64,000 nt of DNA from Acidicapsa ligni (GTDB lineage: Bacteria; Acidobacteriota; Terriglobia; Terriglobales; Acidobacteriaceae). The stretch is taken from assembly GCF_025685655.1 (NCBI RefSeq), contig NZ_JAGSYG010000001.1:620001-684000 (forward strand), read 5' to 3'. Every line of letters begins with the position of its first letter. The first letter of the stretch is position 1. The notes beneath the pieces were generated by a model, which was given only the letters and a program-made list of their open reading frames with translations, was not told where the DNA came from and ran no database searches. Both the position numbers and the translations under genes were made by a program. Of the stretch, positions 1-9,055 are shown piece by piece.

Positions 1-17
1 CAGAAGGGAATCAGATT

Positions 18-1730
18 TTGAGCAATTCGGCGAGTCTCCCCGCAGAAAACTTTGAACCATTTGAATTACGATCCTACGACCCACAGGCGCGCACGGATTC
101 TCATCCGCATGCTGCGGGTACCCCTGCGTGGAAGCAGGAGGTAAATCAGCGACTGGCGGCGCATCGCACGCGTCGCGGCGGGGCGCAGAATGCGGCCAGC
201 AATGATGCGGCGGAGAGCCCGCGCGCGGCCAGTTCCCGGGCAGCGCAGGCGGCGGCTCGAGTTGCGGAACGCTACGCCAAGGCGCCCAGCTACAGCCAGT
301 TGCTTGCCGGAGAGGCGCGGGCGGTTGTCCGTGCGGCCGGTGCGGCGGCCGAAGCGGCGCGGAATGCGCAGGCTGCGGCCCAGGCCGTGCTTTTTGGACT
401 TGAAGCGGGTTTGGAGTCCGAACATCTGAATGCAGGAGTCTGGGAGCCGACGCCGCAGATTTCTGAAAGCAATATCGTGCAAAACGAGCACGTTCCGCCG
501 GTGCGCTGGGAAGATACTGTTCCTGAGCCGGTGTACGTTGCCCAGGCGCAGCAAGTTGCCGAAGCGCCCAAAAAGGTGCAGCAGAATGCCTGGGCTGGTG
601 CGCAGCCGCGCTGGGAAGAGGCGTTGCCTGCCCCAGGGGCAGGCCGCGATGCGTGGTCGGAGATGCGTGTGCATCCGACGGCGGAGTCTCATCCACGGTA
701 TGGAGGGCACGTTTCCGGACATGTGCAGGCGCAGGAGATGGACGAAGCCGATCCGTATCCGCACGATCTGATGGCCAGCGCCATGGTGGAACCGGTGCAG
801 CATATTCCGGCGAACCTGATTGAGTTTCCGCGGGAGCTGGTGGCTACACGCAAGGCGCGTCCACGGCTGGCCGAGGGACCGTTTTACGATGCTTCGCACG
901 AGAACTCGCAGTTAAGTATTTTTGAAGTGGATCCTGAGTTGCTGGCTCCGCCGGTTGCGATCAGCGATTCTCCGGCTGGGGCTGTCGCTCCGCCGGAGTG
1001 GGCGAGCATTGAGCTTGATCGTGCTCCGCATGTGGGTTACGGCGAGCATGAACATGCTGAGCAGTACTCTACTGAGCAGTACCCTGCTGAGTACCACACT
1101 GCTGAGCACTATCCTGTTGATCCGTACTATGGCGGGGAGCGGTATACGGCTCACGAGACGAATCGTGGGTATGCAGATGCATATTCCGAGGCTGGCGTAG
1201 TCGAGAGCTATCCCGAAACGGCGTATGCCGAGGCGGCGGTGGCTGAGGCTCGTTCGGCACAGGCAGCTTCAGCGGCTCGGGTGAGACCTGTCGCGGCGGC
1301 GGCTCTCACTCCAGTCGAGTTGCAGGTAGCTCCCATGGGCGACCGGCTGCTGGCTGGGGTGGTGGATGCTGCTCTGGTGACGCTGGCGTTCCTGGCGGCG
1401 GCGGTGGTGGTGGTGGCGTCTACGGATCATCCACCGGCGGGACGGATTGCGCTGATTGCTACAGGCTGCGGACTGGCGCTCTTTGGGCTGCTGTACCAGT
1501 TTCTCTTTCTGAGCTACGCGGAGGAGGGTACTCCGGGGATGCGTTATGCGCGGATTGCGCTGTGCAGCTTTAACGATGACAATCCATCGCGTGAGCAGAT
1601 GCGGACGCGGATTCCGGCGATGTTGTTGTCGGGCTTGCCGCTGGGCATCGGCCTGCTGTGGGCGCTGATCGATAAAGATCACCTGTGCTGGCATGACCGG
1701 CTGACGAAGACTTATCAGCGGAAGTACTAG
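18..1730 (+). CDS. RDD family membrane protein with long low-complexity N-terminal region
   Basis: 570 residues. Only the last ~130 residues are a recognisable domain: an RDD domain starting at the GDRLLAGVVDAAL stretch (about residue 441), with hydrophobic segments near 446-470, 477-499 and 533-550 and the typical C-terminal WHDRLTKTYQ ending. RDD proteins are small inner-membrane proteins of mostly unknown transport or stress function. The first ~430 residues are predicted cytoplasmic, rich in Ala, Glu, Arg and His, with no domain I recognise and a degenerate pentapeptide repeat at residues 347-371. The start is TTG at 18, preceded by AGAAGGG about 9 bases upstream. The frame stays open to the window edge, so a longer N-terminus cannot be excluded. 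A terminator follows at 1770-1804. The domain call is firm; the role is unknown. Confidence 0.8.
   Translation: MSNSASLPAENFEPFELRSYDPQARTDSHPHAAGTPAWKQEVNQRLAAHRTRRGGAQNAASNDAAESPRAASSRAAQAAARVAERYAKAPSYSQLLAGEARAVVRAAGAAAEAARNAQAAAQAVLFGLEAGLESEHLNAGVWEPTPQISESNIVQNEHVPPVRWEDTVPEPVYVAQAQQVAEAPKKVQQNAWAGAQPRWEEALPAPGAGRDAWSEMRVHPTAESHPRYGGHVSGHVQAQEMDEADPYPHDLMASAMVEPVQHIPANLIEFPRELVATRKARPRLAEGPFYDASHENSQLSIFEVDPELLAPPVAISDSPAGAVAPPEWASIELDRAPHVGYGEHEHAEQYSTEQYPAEYHTAEHYPVDPYYGGERYTAHETNRGYADAYSEAGVVESYPETAYAEAAVAEARSAQAASAARVRPVAAAALTPVELQVAPMGDRLLAGVVDAALVTLAFLAAAVVVVASTDHPPAGRIALIATGCGLALFGLLYQFLFLSYAEEGTPGMRYARIALCSFNDDNPSREQMRTRIPAMLLSGLPLGIGLLWALIDKDHLCWHDRLTKTYQRKY
1056..1130 (+). 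repeat. Five degenerate 15-bp in-frame repeats (pentapeptide AEQYS/TEQYP type)
   Basis: Consecutive 15-base units start at 1056, 1071, 1086, 1101 and 1116, built on GCTGAGCAGTACYCT. They encode AEQYS, TEQYP, AEYHT, AEHYP and the decayed VDPYY inside the RDD protein. The unit length keeps the reading frame, so copy number could vary by slippage without breaking the gene. Confidence 0.75.
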
Positions 1731-1769
1731 AGTCTCTGGAACGGTAGAAATTCAGAAATAAAATTGATT

Positions 1770-1804
1770 GGGGTGCGGCCAAGGCCGTGCCCCTTTTATT
1801 TTTT
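1770..1804 (+). terminator. Rho-independent terminator after the RDD gene
   Basis: GGGGTGCGGCC pairs with GGCCGTGCCCC (two G-U pairs) and is followed by TTTTATTTTTT. It lies between the convergent RDD gene (ends 1730) and the minus-strand patatin gene (ends 1819). A T-rich run on the other strand suggests it may serve both. Confidence 0.75.
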
Positions 1805-1818
1805 GGCGAATTCAGAGG

Positions 1819-4314
1819 TTAGAACAGGCGGCCGAGGCTGAAGAAGATTTTGCGGCGGCCTGCGTCGCCGATGGAAGTGCCGAAGGTGAGCATCCCCAGT
1901 GGAGTGGCTGCGCCAAGGCTGAGGAAGCCATCCTGACGAAGGATAGCGCTGCGTTCGGGACTCCAGATTTCGCCGCCTTCGTATCCGGTGGCGATGTAGA
2001 GTCCCTGTCCCAGGCCTGAGGGCAGGGCTGCGAGGCGGCGGAGGTAAGCTGCCCGCACGAGATAGTCATCGGTTCCGCGATATTCGTCCATCGATGAGGC
2101 GGAGAGATGCAATGGGCCGCCGAGCGTGAAGCGAAGCGGATCGGCTACGTTGCGCCGAAAATAGCTGTTGCCTTCTACGAGTACGCCGAGAATGTTTTTA
2201 TCTGAGAGAGCGAAACTCCGGTTGGCGTGCAGTTGCAGGAGCGGCGCATTCTGGCTGGCGAAGGTCTGGAAGAGCGCGCCGGCGGTGAGATTGACTCGGA
2301 ATCCGCTGGGAGAGAGGGTTTCCGAGTCGGTGGAGTCGTAGGTGAAGCGAACATCGGCGGTCTGGGAGGTTCCCGAGAGATTGGTGTCGGCGTCGAGGCC
2401 TTCCCGCAATGTCCAGCGAACGTCCTGGGCTCGCCATTCGGCTGCGAGTTGCATGTACCGGTCGAAGGTACGGCCAATCTCAAGGCCGCCTCCGAACTGT
2501 TGCTCCAGGCGCTCGGAGATGCGTCTCTGGTTGTTCCATAGGTAGACGGGTTTGCGAATCAGGCCGAGGTTGGGCTGAAAGAAATATCCCCTGGGCGAGA
2601 GCAGCCGATAGTACTCGCTGGAGATCTGCGTGAAGTAGCCGAGACGCAGGTCGGTGCGCAGTTCGGAGCCGTAGCCGCCGAGGTTATCGTTCAGCAGGCG
2701 CACGTCGAAGGTGGTACGGGTTACGTTGGAGGTTTGCGCTGTGACTTCTGCACCGAGGATGAGGAAGGGTGGGCCGCCTCGCACTTTGTTGAGACGGATC
2801 AGAACTCCGGTGTCGGGCGCTGCGGCTTGCACTCCGCTGGGAACCTGATTGGAAACCTGGTCTGTGCTGGGGCCTTTGTCGATGCTGGGGCCCTGGGAGG
2901 TTGGCTTCGCTGGCTGCGCGGGATTGAAGGTCTGAATTCCTGTCGTGTAGAGGCCGCTTCCCTGCACATTGCCGAGTGCGGTTACGATTTTCTGGGCGTC
3001 GATGGGCTTGTTCTTGAGTGGGGCAATGTCCTGCTGTAATTCCGCGCGTGCTTCGGGTAGTCCGCCTTCGATTTTGACGGCCTGGAGCAGGCCGGGTGCG
3101 GGTCGAATCCGGGCCTGGCGTGCGGCGAGATAGGCGGCCCAGTCGTGGTCGTTCAGCGCATATTTCAGCAGACTTGCTTTCTGCTTTTCGGCGGCGGCGT
3201 AGCCGACTTGTTCGAGCTGTGCTCCCTTGGTGTAGTCGGTGACGGTGAACTTGCCGGTATCGGCAACGACGACGATGTCGGCTTGCTCCAGGCTTAGCCG
3301 TACGTTGCGGGCTGTTCCTGCGGAGAAGGCGCTGCTCATGACGCCGATGATGGAGTTGACGTCGCCTTCGGTGAAGGGCGTGTCCAGCAGATGGATGGCG
3401 ATGACCACGTCGGAGTGCAGATCATTGCGCGCGACATCCGTAGGCAGGTTGTCGACGATGGCTCCGTCGATCAGGTAGTGGCCGTGATACTGCACGGGGG
3501 AAAAGATTGCGGGGATGGAGATGGAGGCGCGAATGGATTGGTTCAGCGGGCCGCCGCGAAAGACGACCGGCCGTTGCTCATTGAGATCGGTGGCGACGCA
3601 ACGGAAGGGGATGGCCATCTGGTTGTAGTCCTGATCGTTGTCTTCATAGGCGATGAAGGTCGCGGTCAGGAAGTTGTTGAGCCCGTTGTCGGTGAGCAGG
3701 GCGTTGCGAAGGTTGAGGCCACCTTCCAGACCAAATTTGACTCCCTGGGGCAACTCGCGCCGGTTTTCGCGGCTTCGATAATCCAGTTTGGAGTAGGGAG
3801 CCTCAAGCTGGAATACATCTTCAAACTTTGTACCGGAGGCGGTCTTGAGCATGGCTTCGGGCGAGATGCCGGAGGCGTAAAGGCCGCCAACCAGGGAGCC
3901 CATGCTGGTGCCCGCGAGGCGATCTACGGGGATGTGATGTTCTTCAAACCAGCGGATCACGCCGATATGGGCGATGCCCAGGGCTCCGCCACCTTCGAGT
4001 GCCAGGCCGATGACGGGGCGGCCAGCGGGAACGGTGGGCGGAAAGATTGAACTTGCGGGCGAATTCTGATCGGTTTCGGAGCGCGCGGCATCGACGCTGC
4101 TACTGGCGTGTCCAGTGCTGGGGTGTGGGTGATTCTGAGATGGCGTTTTCGGTTTTGCTTCGGGGTCGGGCAACGGTACGGGCAGTTGGGGCAGAATCGG
4201 CGTGGAGGTGATCGACTGCGCTGCCTCGGGTGAGGAGGACTGCTGAGCGTGCAGTGCCGACATGCTCAAAGCGAAGGACATCGCCACGGCGGCGGTCTTT
4301 TGAAGTCGCCTCAT
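1819..4314 (-). CDS. Patatin-like phospholipase fused to an outer-membrane beta-barrel (PlpD-like)
   Basis: 831 residues from ATG 4314. The order is signal peptide (about 1-24, ending LHAQQ), a Pro/Ser-rich linker to ~95, a patatin domain at about 100-320, a POTRA-like stretch, then a C-terminal Omp85/surface-antigen barrel ending in Phe. Patatin signatures are the GGGALG oxyanion loop (108-113), the nucleophile Ser137 in GTSMG, and Asp283 in DGA, forming a Ser-Asp dyad. Family knowledge: type Vd autotransporters put a patatin lipase on the cell surface, acting on phospholipids. A TTG start at 4395 would add 27 residues but has no ribosome site and would bury the signal peptide. It stands alone, about 125 bases downstream of the ROK gene. 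The architecture is clear; true substrate and cleavage state are unknown. Confidence 0.88.
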   Translation of the reverse strand: MRRLQKTAAVAMSFALSMSALHAQQSSSPEAAQSITSTPILPQLPVPLPDPEAKPKTPSQNHPHPSTGHASSSVDAARSETDQNSPASSIFPPTVPAGRPVIGLALEGGGALGIAHIGVIRWFEEHHIPVDRLAGTSMGSLVGGLYASGISPEAMLKTASGTKFEDVFQLEAPYSKLDYRSRENRRELPQGVKFGLEGGLNLRNALLTDNGLNNFLTATFIAYEDNDQDYNQMAIPFRCVATDLNEQRPVVFRGGPLNQSIRASISIPAIFSPVQYHGHYLIDGAIVDNLPTDVARNDLHSDVVIAIHLLDTPFTEGDVNSIIGVMSSAFSAGTARNVRLSLEQADIVVVADTGKFTVTDYTKGAQLEQVGYAAAEKQKASLLKYALNDHDWAAYLAARQARIRPAPGLLQAVKIEGGLPEARAELQQDIAPLKNKPIDAQKIVTALGNVQGSGLYTTGIQTFNPAQPAKPTSQGPSIDKGPSTDQVSNQVPSGVQAAAPDTGVLIRLNKVRGGPPFLILGAEVTAQTSNVTRTTFDVRLLNDNLGGYGSELRTDLRLGYFTQISSEYYRLLSPRGYFFQPNLGLIRKPVYLWNNQRRISERLEQQFGGGLEIGRTFDRYMQLAAEWRAQDVRWTLREGLDADTNLSGTSQTADVRFTYDSTDSETLSPSGFRVNLTAGALFQTFASQNAPLLQLHANRSFALSDKNILGVLVEGNSYFRRNVADPLRFTLGGPLHLSASSMDEYRGTDDYLVRAAYLRRLAALPSGLGQGLYIATGYEGGEIWSPERSAILRQDGFLSLGAATPLGMLTFGTSIGDAGRRKIFFSLGRLF

Positions 4315-4439
4315 ATAGTTTTTCAGCACGTCGCTTTTCAGCACATTTTTATTGTCAATACGAGGCAGAGGAAATAGAACTCCGCTCGTTTTCAAATATT
4401 GCAGTGACGCAGGTTTCCAGATGCTGGGGAGATGCTCCG

Positions 4440-5351
4440 TTACCAGCTCTGGGCGCGCATGGCGGAGACGCCAGCTCCCAGAATGCTGATGCCGTCATCT
4501 GCGGGAAGCAATTCGAGTGAGTAGCTTTGCAGCGGACTCATTTTGACCATTACGTCCAGGTAGCCGCGGAGAACCGGCAGTTCGAGAAAGCTGGTGTTGT
4601 GGCCGGTAAAGTAGAAGCGTCCGGGTCCGCCGAGGTGAATCATCGATGCGGTTCCAGCAGCAAGGGCGCGGTGCCACAAATCGACAAAGTCACGGCAGCG
4701 CTGGTCGCCCTTTTTGGCGTTGGCAAAGATTTCATCGGGTTCGAGATCGAGGAAGCGAAGGCGCATTGCCCGATGGCCCATGATGCCTTCGATGTGGCCA
4801 ACGCCACCGCAGCCGCAATAGCGTTCTTTGGGGTCGAGCGTGACGACGGTATGGCCACCTTCCCAGACGCCGTCCGATTGTGGCCAGCGACCGTAGCCGA
4901 TGCCATTGCCGAGAGTCCATACGCGGATGAGGCGATCGAGGTGGCCTCCCGTGGCTGCGATGCCGGCGGCTACTGCGTCGGCATCGTTCAGAACATGGAC
5001 AGGGGTGTTGATTCCCTTGCTTTCGAGTACTTCGCCGAGTTTTTCGGCCAGGCGAATGCCTTTGATCTGGGCGAGGTTGGGCGAGTCCTCGACGACGCCA
5101 TTGCGGACGATGCCTGGAACAGCGACCCCGATGGCGGCCACCGGGCCCTCGCTGGAATCTATCAGCGGGGTGATCTGGCTGGCGAGAATTTCGTAGAGTT
5201 CGCTGGACGGTACACCGATGAGGGCTTCGGTTTCGTCAGCGTCAACGGGATAGCGAAGACGCTCGCCCTCCAGCTTCTGCTGACCCAGCGGGCCGGTCAT
5301 GCGTCCAGCCACAATGTGCTCTGTCATCACTACGCCAATTGAGGTCGTCAT
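4440..5351 (-). CDS. ROK family sugar kinase-like protein, divergent ATP loop
   Basis: 303 residues, start ATG 5351 with GGAG upstream. ROK features seen: NDADAVAAG (equivalent to the catalytic-Asp NDAN motif), LGNGIGYG (second phosphate loop), and the zinc motif as YCGCGGVGHIE, where His replaces the usual last Cys. The N-terminal DxGGT phosphate loop of active ROK kinases is not recognisable: the aligned stretch reads IGVVMTEHIV. ROK members phosphorylate glucose, fructose or amino sugars, or act as repressors. There is no helix-turn-helix, so this is not a NagC-type repressor. The altered loop leaves kinase activity in doubt. It is co-oriented with sthA, 91 bases downstream of it. Family membership is fairly secure; substrate is unknown. 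Confidence 0.8.
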   Translation of the reverse strand: MTTSIGVVMTEHIVAGRMTGPLGQQKLEGERLRYPVDADETEALIGVPSSELYEILASQITPLIDSSEGPVAAIGVAVPGIVRNGVVEDSPNLAQIKGIRLAEKLGEVLESKGINTPVHVLNDADAVAAGIAATGGHLDRLIRVWTLGNGIGYGRWPQSDGVWEGGHTVVTLDPKERYCGCGGVGHIEGIMGHRAMRLRFLDLEPDEIFANAKKGDQRCRDFVDLWHRALAAGTASMIHLGGPGRFYFTGHNTSFLELPVLRGYLDVMVKMSPLQSYSLELLPADDGISILGAGVSAMRAQSW

Positions 5352-5442
5352 CGAGGTCTCCAGTACAGTGCTGACGATAGTAACGCTTTTGCCGGTGCAA
5401 TCGGCAAATCACCCTGATCTGATGCCCTTGTTCCGTACGGCT

Positions 5443-6843
5443 TTACTGGTATCTGTGCATGCGTCCTACGCCGTTAAATGCAGCGATCTTGTAACACTCT
5501 GCAAGGGTGGGATAGTTGAATACGGTCTCGATGAAGTAGTCGACGGAGCCACCAAAGGTCATTACTGCCTGACCGATATGGACCAGTTCACTGGCGCTTT
5601 CGCCGATGATGTGAACGCCCAGCACTTTGCGTGTTTCGCGATGGAAGATGAGCTTGAGACGCCCGGTGGTATCGCCGCGAATCTGTCCGCGGGCAACCTC
5701 GCGGTAGTACGCCATGCCCACTTCGTACGGCACATCTTCCTCGGTGAGCTGCTCTTCGGTTTTGCCGATAAAGCTGATCTCGGGGATGGTGTAGATGCCG
5801 TAGGGGTAGAAGCTGGGGTTGGAAATGGTGCTCATATCGTTGAAGGCGCGGGCGACAGCGATGCGGCCCTGTTCCATGGAGACGGATGCCAGGGATGGGA
5901 ATCCAATGACGTCGCCAACGGCGTAAACCGTGGGTGCGGCGGTCTGGAAGTTCTCATCGACGGGGATGCGACCGCGAGAGTCGGCTTTGAGGCCGGCATT
6001 CTCGAGTTGCAGTTCGTCTACGCTGCCCTGGCGGCCAACGGCGTAGAGAAGCGCATCGCCGGAGACTTTTTTGTGGCTCTGAAGATTGGCGATAACGGTG
6101 CCATCCTGCAGCTCTTCCACGTTGTCCAGCTCTTCTCCAAGGCGCATGGTGACGCGGCTGTCACGGAGGTGATAGCTGAGGGCTTCGACAATCTCCTGGT
6201 CTGCGAATTCAAGCAGGCGGTTGCGTTTTTCGATCAGCGTAACGCGTACACCGAGGATGGCGAACATGCAGGCATATTCGACGCCGATGACGCCGCCGCC
6301 GACCACGATCAGTGTTCGCGGGAGCTTGGGCAGATCCATGATCTGGTCGCTGTTGATGATGGTGCGACCGTTGATCGGCACGCGGTCCGAGGTTGCCGGT
6401 TTCGTGCCTACGGCGATGATGATTCGCTCGGCTTCGAGCGTTGCATTCATCTCCGGACCCTCGATTTTGAGGGTGTTGGGGTTTACGAAATGTGCAACAC
6501 CGTGGATGACATCGATGCCGTTGCGTGAGAGCTGGGCTTCGGTGACATCGATCTCGGTTTTAATGACGCCCTGGACACGGAAAGCCAGGTCGGCCATGGT
6601 GATTTTTTCTTTGACGCGGTAGTTCATCCCATAGACAGTGCGGTAGTTATAGCCAGATAGGTGGAGCACGGCCTCACGCATTGTTTTGGAAGGAATGGTG
6701 CCGGTGTTAATGCAGACTCCCCCGACAACGGAGCGGGATTCAATGATGGCTACGCGCTTCTTGAGCTTCGAGGCGGCGACTGCTGCACGCTGCCCGGAAG
6801 GCCCGGAGCCGATAATAATCAGGTCATACTTGGCGGCGCTCAT
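5443..6843 (-). CDS. sthA: Soluble pyridine nucleotide transhydrogenase (Si-specific)
   Basis: 466 residues, class-I flavoprotein disulfide-reductase fold, catalysing NADPH + NAD+ to NADP+ + NADH in the cytoplasm. Seen: N-terminal FAD loop GSGPSGQRAA (11-20), GGVCINTGTIPSK where only one of the two redox cysteines of dihydrolipoamide dehydrogenase remains, a second dinucleotide loop GGGVIGVEYA, and a C-terminal dimerisation domain with HIGQAVMTFGG. Loss of the second Cys together with TIPSKTMREA is the signature separating SthA from Lpd and glutathione reductase. GGGGGA lies ~9 bases before the ATG. It probably balances NADPH excess. High confidence. Confidence 0.93.
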   Translation of the reverse strand: MSAAKYDLIIIGSGPSGQRAAVAASKLKKRVAIIESRSVVGGVCINTGTIPSKTMREAVLHLSGYNYRTVYGMNYRVKEKITMADLAFRVQGVIKTEIDVTEAQLSRNGIDVIHGVAHFVNPNTLKIEGPEMNATLEAERIIIAVGTKPATSDRVPINGRTIINSDQIMDLPKLPRTLIVVGGGVIGVEYACMFAILGVRVTLIEKRNRLLEFADQEIVEALSYHLRDSRVTMRLGEELDNVEELQDGTVIANLQSHKKVSGDALLYAVGRQGSVDELQLENAGLKADSRGRIPVDENFQTAAPTVYAVGDVIGFPSLASVSMEQGRIAVARAFNDMSTISNPSFYPYGIYTIPEISFIGKTEEQLTEEDVPYEVGMAYYREVARGQIRGDTTGRLKLIFHRETRKVLGVHIIGESASELVHIGQAVMTFGGSVDYFIETVFNYPTLAECYKIAAFNGVGRMHRYQ

Positions 6844-7094
6844 GCGCTGGTCCCCCAGTGGAGGAAGAGCTGGTATTCAAGGTCAACCTCCTAAATCGGA
6901 GGCTAACACAATGGGCAGGCTGGGATGACGTAAGGAGTGTAAGGATTTCAACAGGATTCGCGAAGTGGGACAGGATGTTTCGTTATCTGGGAGGGCCGGG
7001 AAGGCTTGTGGAATTGACGCAGCGAGTCGGGAGCCCTAGGCTCATATTCAGAGGCTTGGCCGTAGGATAGGCCGGTCATCGGAGGGAAGATCAC

Positions 7095-7646
7095 ATGTTG
7101 TTCACCGTCGTTGATCTGGAACGCGATCCGATTAATTTTTCCGTGGCGCTGCCGCCTGCGGCCATTGACTTTGGCGTCGAGGCTGAGCAGTTGGGCAATT
7201 TGGCCAGTGAAGGCCGCGCTGAAGTGCTGCATGAGCATCGCGGACCAAAGGAAATTGTGGCCGATATCCGGCTGAAGGGCAGCTTCAAGGGGATGTTCCA
7301 GGTGCCGTGCGCCCGTTGCGTGGACCCGGTGGAGCAGATACTTGCGGAGGACTTCGACCTGCTGTTTCGGCCTGCCGAGGTGGACGCAAATGGTGCGGAG
7401 CATGCTATTTCCACACCGGAGACGGAAATCGGGTATTATGAGAACGGTGGCATTGCGCTTGAAGACGTGCTTCGGGAACAGGTTTTATTGTCCCTGCCCG
7501 CACGAACTCTTTGCAAGCCAGATTGTAAAGGACTTTGCCCGCGCTGCGGCCTGAACCGCAATGAGACAGCCTGCTCCTGTGAACAGGGTCCAAGTGACCC
7601 GCGTTGGGAAGCGTTGGCTGGCTTGAGCAGCCGGATCAAACCCTAA
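7095..7646 (+). CDS. DUF177 / YceD family protein
   Basis: 183 residues, start ATG 7095 with GGAGG at 7081-7085. The pattern fits YceD/DUF177: a CARC pair near residues 74-77 and a C-terminal CKPDCKGLCPRCG cluster near 140-152, then CSCEQG, which could hold a metal. YceD proteins are widely encoded just upstream of rpmF and have been linked to 23S rRNA/50S biogenesis; the plant homologue is involved in 23S rRNA accumulation. Here too rpmF follows, 108 bases downstream, so this is the first gene of a ribosome/phospholipid operon (DUF177-rpmF-plsX-Trm112). Family call strong, biochemical role inferred. Confidence 0.88.
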   Translation: MLFTVVDLERDPINFSVALPPAAIDFGVEAEQLGNLASEGRAEVLHEHRGPKEIVADIRLKGSFKGMFQVPCARCVDPVEQILAEDFDLLFRPAEVDANGAEHAISTPETEIGYYENGGIALEDVLREQVLLSLPARTLCKPDCKGLCPRCGLNRNETACSCEQGPSDPRWEALAGLSSRIKP

Positions 7647-7653
7647 TTTATTG

Positions 7654-7671
7654 CTGGGCTTTACGATAAGC
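7654..7671 (+). other. Small hairpin between the DUF177 gene and rpmF
   Basis: GGGCTT and AAGCCC are separated by six bases, with no T-run after. It is not a terminator. It might be a processing or attenuation element that adjusts L32 expression, but that is only a guess. Confidence 0.3.
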
Positions 7672-7754
7672 CCAACTGTTTCAGGCGGGTAGCCGCGCGG
7701 GAAATCTCTGCGGCCAATGTCAGTCTGAGGCAGAGATTTGAAAGGATCAGTACC

Positions 7755-7943
7755 ATGCCTAATCCGAAACGGCGTCATTCCAAGCGCCGCACTGCACTTC
7801 GTCGCTCTCACGACTTTCTGACCGCAGGCTCGTTGTCGATCTGCCCGAACTGCCAGGAAAAGAAGCTTCCCCACCGGGCTTGCGCCAAGTGCGGTGAGTA
7901 CAAGGGCCGTGCGGTTCTTGAAACCAAGGAAGCTGTCAGCTAA
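7755..7943 (+). CDS. rpmF: 50S ribosomal protein L32
   Basis: 62 residues. It begins [20 protein letters not shown], the conserved basic N-terminus of L32 that winds into 23S rRNA, followed by CPNC (37-40) and CAKC (50-53), the four-cysteine zinc-ribbon form of L32. AAGGA lies about 11 bases before the ATG. Its neighbours, DUF177 upstream and plsX 14 bases downstream, are the classical rpmF context. High confidence. Confidence 0.96.
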   Translation: MPNPKRRHSKRRTALRRSHDFLTAGSLSICPNCQEKKLPHRACAKCGEYKGRAVLETKEAVS

Positions 7944-7957
7944 TCTTCTACACTCCC

Positions 7958-9037
7958 ATGGCCCCTTCGATGTTGATAGATATCGCGCTGGACGCTGTTG
8001 GCTCGGACAAAGCTCCTGAGCCGGAGATCCGAGGGGCTATTGAGGCGTGCAGGGCTCTTCCGGTACGGGTGCATCTCATTGGACCCGAGCCGGAGTTGCG
8101 TGACCTGCTCGATGAGCATCTCGAAGACGAAGATTTACCCATAGTGATCCACCATGCCTCCGAGAGGATCGGCATGGATGAGAAAGCTGCGCACGCTGTC
8201 CGAACGAAAAAAGACAGCTCGATGCGGGTTGGTCTGAAGCTGGTTCGCGAAAAAAAGGTGGCCGGATTTGTTACTGCCGGCAACACCGGCGCGGCAATGG
8301 CCACGGCCAAGATGGTGCTGGGTGCTCTGCCTGGCGTTGATCGGCCTGCGCTGACCGCGCGGATGCCTACGGCTACCGGTTCTCCGTGTGTGCTGCTGGA
8401 TGTGGGTGCCAATGTGGATTGCAAGCCTTACAACCTGGAGCAGTTTGCGGTGATGGGTGAGATGTTTGCCCGTTCCGTGCTCAAGATTTCCCGCCCTCGG
8501 GTTGGGCTGCTTTCGATTGGCGAAGAAGAGACCAAGGGCAATGACCTGACGCGCGAGGCATTTCCGCTGCTGAAGGCGCTGCCGATTAACTTCATCGGCA
8601 ATGTAGAAGGCCGCGATATTTTCAACGGCAGCGCGGACGTGATTGTCTGCGATGGATTTGTGGGCAATGTTGCGCTCAAGACCGGCGAGGGCATTGGCCG
8701 GTTGTTTCGCGATCTGCTGCGTGAGTCGTTGACCCGCACGGTTACGGCGCAGGTGGGAGCGATGCTTTCACGCAAGGCGTTCAATGACTTTCGCCGCCGG
8801 TTGGATTACAACGAATACGGTGGCGCGCCGCTGCTGGGTGTGCGCGGAGTCTGCATTATCGGCCACGGTTCGTCGAACGAAGTGGCTATTTTCAACGGTA
8901 TTCGCGTGGCGATGGAGTTTGCCAATGCCGGGATCAATACCAGCATTGAGCAGGAGCTGGCGAATCGTCCGACGCGGACAGATGCCAGTCCTAAGGCTGC
9001 GAATCCACCCAACGCATCGGACACGGCTGTCCAGTAG
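7958..9037 (+). CDS. plsX: Phosphate acyltransferase PlsX
   Basis: 359 residues. PlsX makes acyl-phosphate from acyl-ACP and phosphate, the first committed step of phospholipid synthesis with PlsY, as a peripheral membrane enzyme. Seen: [13 protein letters not shown] at the N-terminus (the family DxMGGD region, here DAVGSD), [10 protein letters not shown] near residue 107, and [16 protein letters not shown] near 230. The start at 7958 is 14 bases after rpmF; an in-frame ATG at 7970 is equally plausible because neither has a clear ribosome site. fabH, often the next gene, is absent; a Trm112 gene follows. High confidence. Confidence 0.95.
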   Translation: MAPSMLIDIALDAVGSDKAPEPEIRGAIEACRALPVRVHLIGPEPELRDLLDEHLEDEDLPIVIHHASERIGMDEKAAHAVRTKKDSSMRVGLKLVREKKVAGFVTAGNTGAAMATAKMVLGALPGVDRPALTARMPTATGSPCVLLDVGANVDCKPYNLEQFAVMGEMFARSVLKISRPRVGLLSIGEEETKGNDLTREAFPLLKALPINFIGNVEGRDIFNGSADVIVCDGFVGNVALKTGEGIGRLFRDLLRESLTRTVTAQVGAMLSRKAFNDFRRRLDYNEYGGAPLLGVRGVCIIGHGSSNEVAIFNGIRVAMEFANAGINTSIEQELANRPTRTDASPKAANPPNASDTAVQ

Positions 9038-9055
9038 CTGCGGCTACGCTGTTTT

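Noticed and set aside
66..899. 277-codon minus-strand frame opposite the RDD gene
   Set aside because: Arg-rich product typical of antisense reading of GC-rich coding DNA; the plus frame carries a real domain further on.
5299..6528. Long plus-strand open frame of 409 codons opposite sthA
   Set aside because: It is antisense to a strongly conserved flavoprotein gene, and its product is low-complexity with no family features; high GC makes such mirror frames common.
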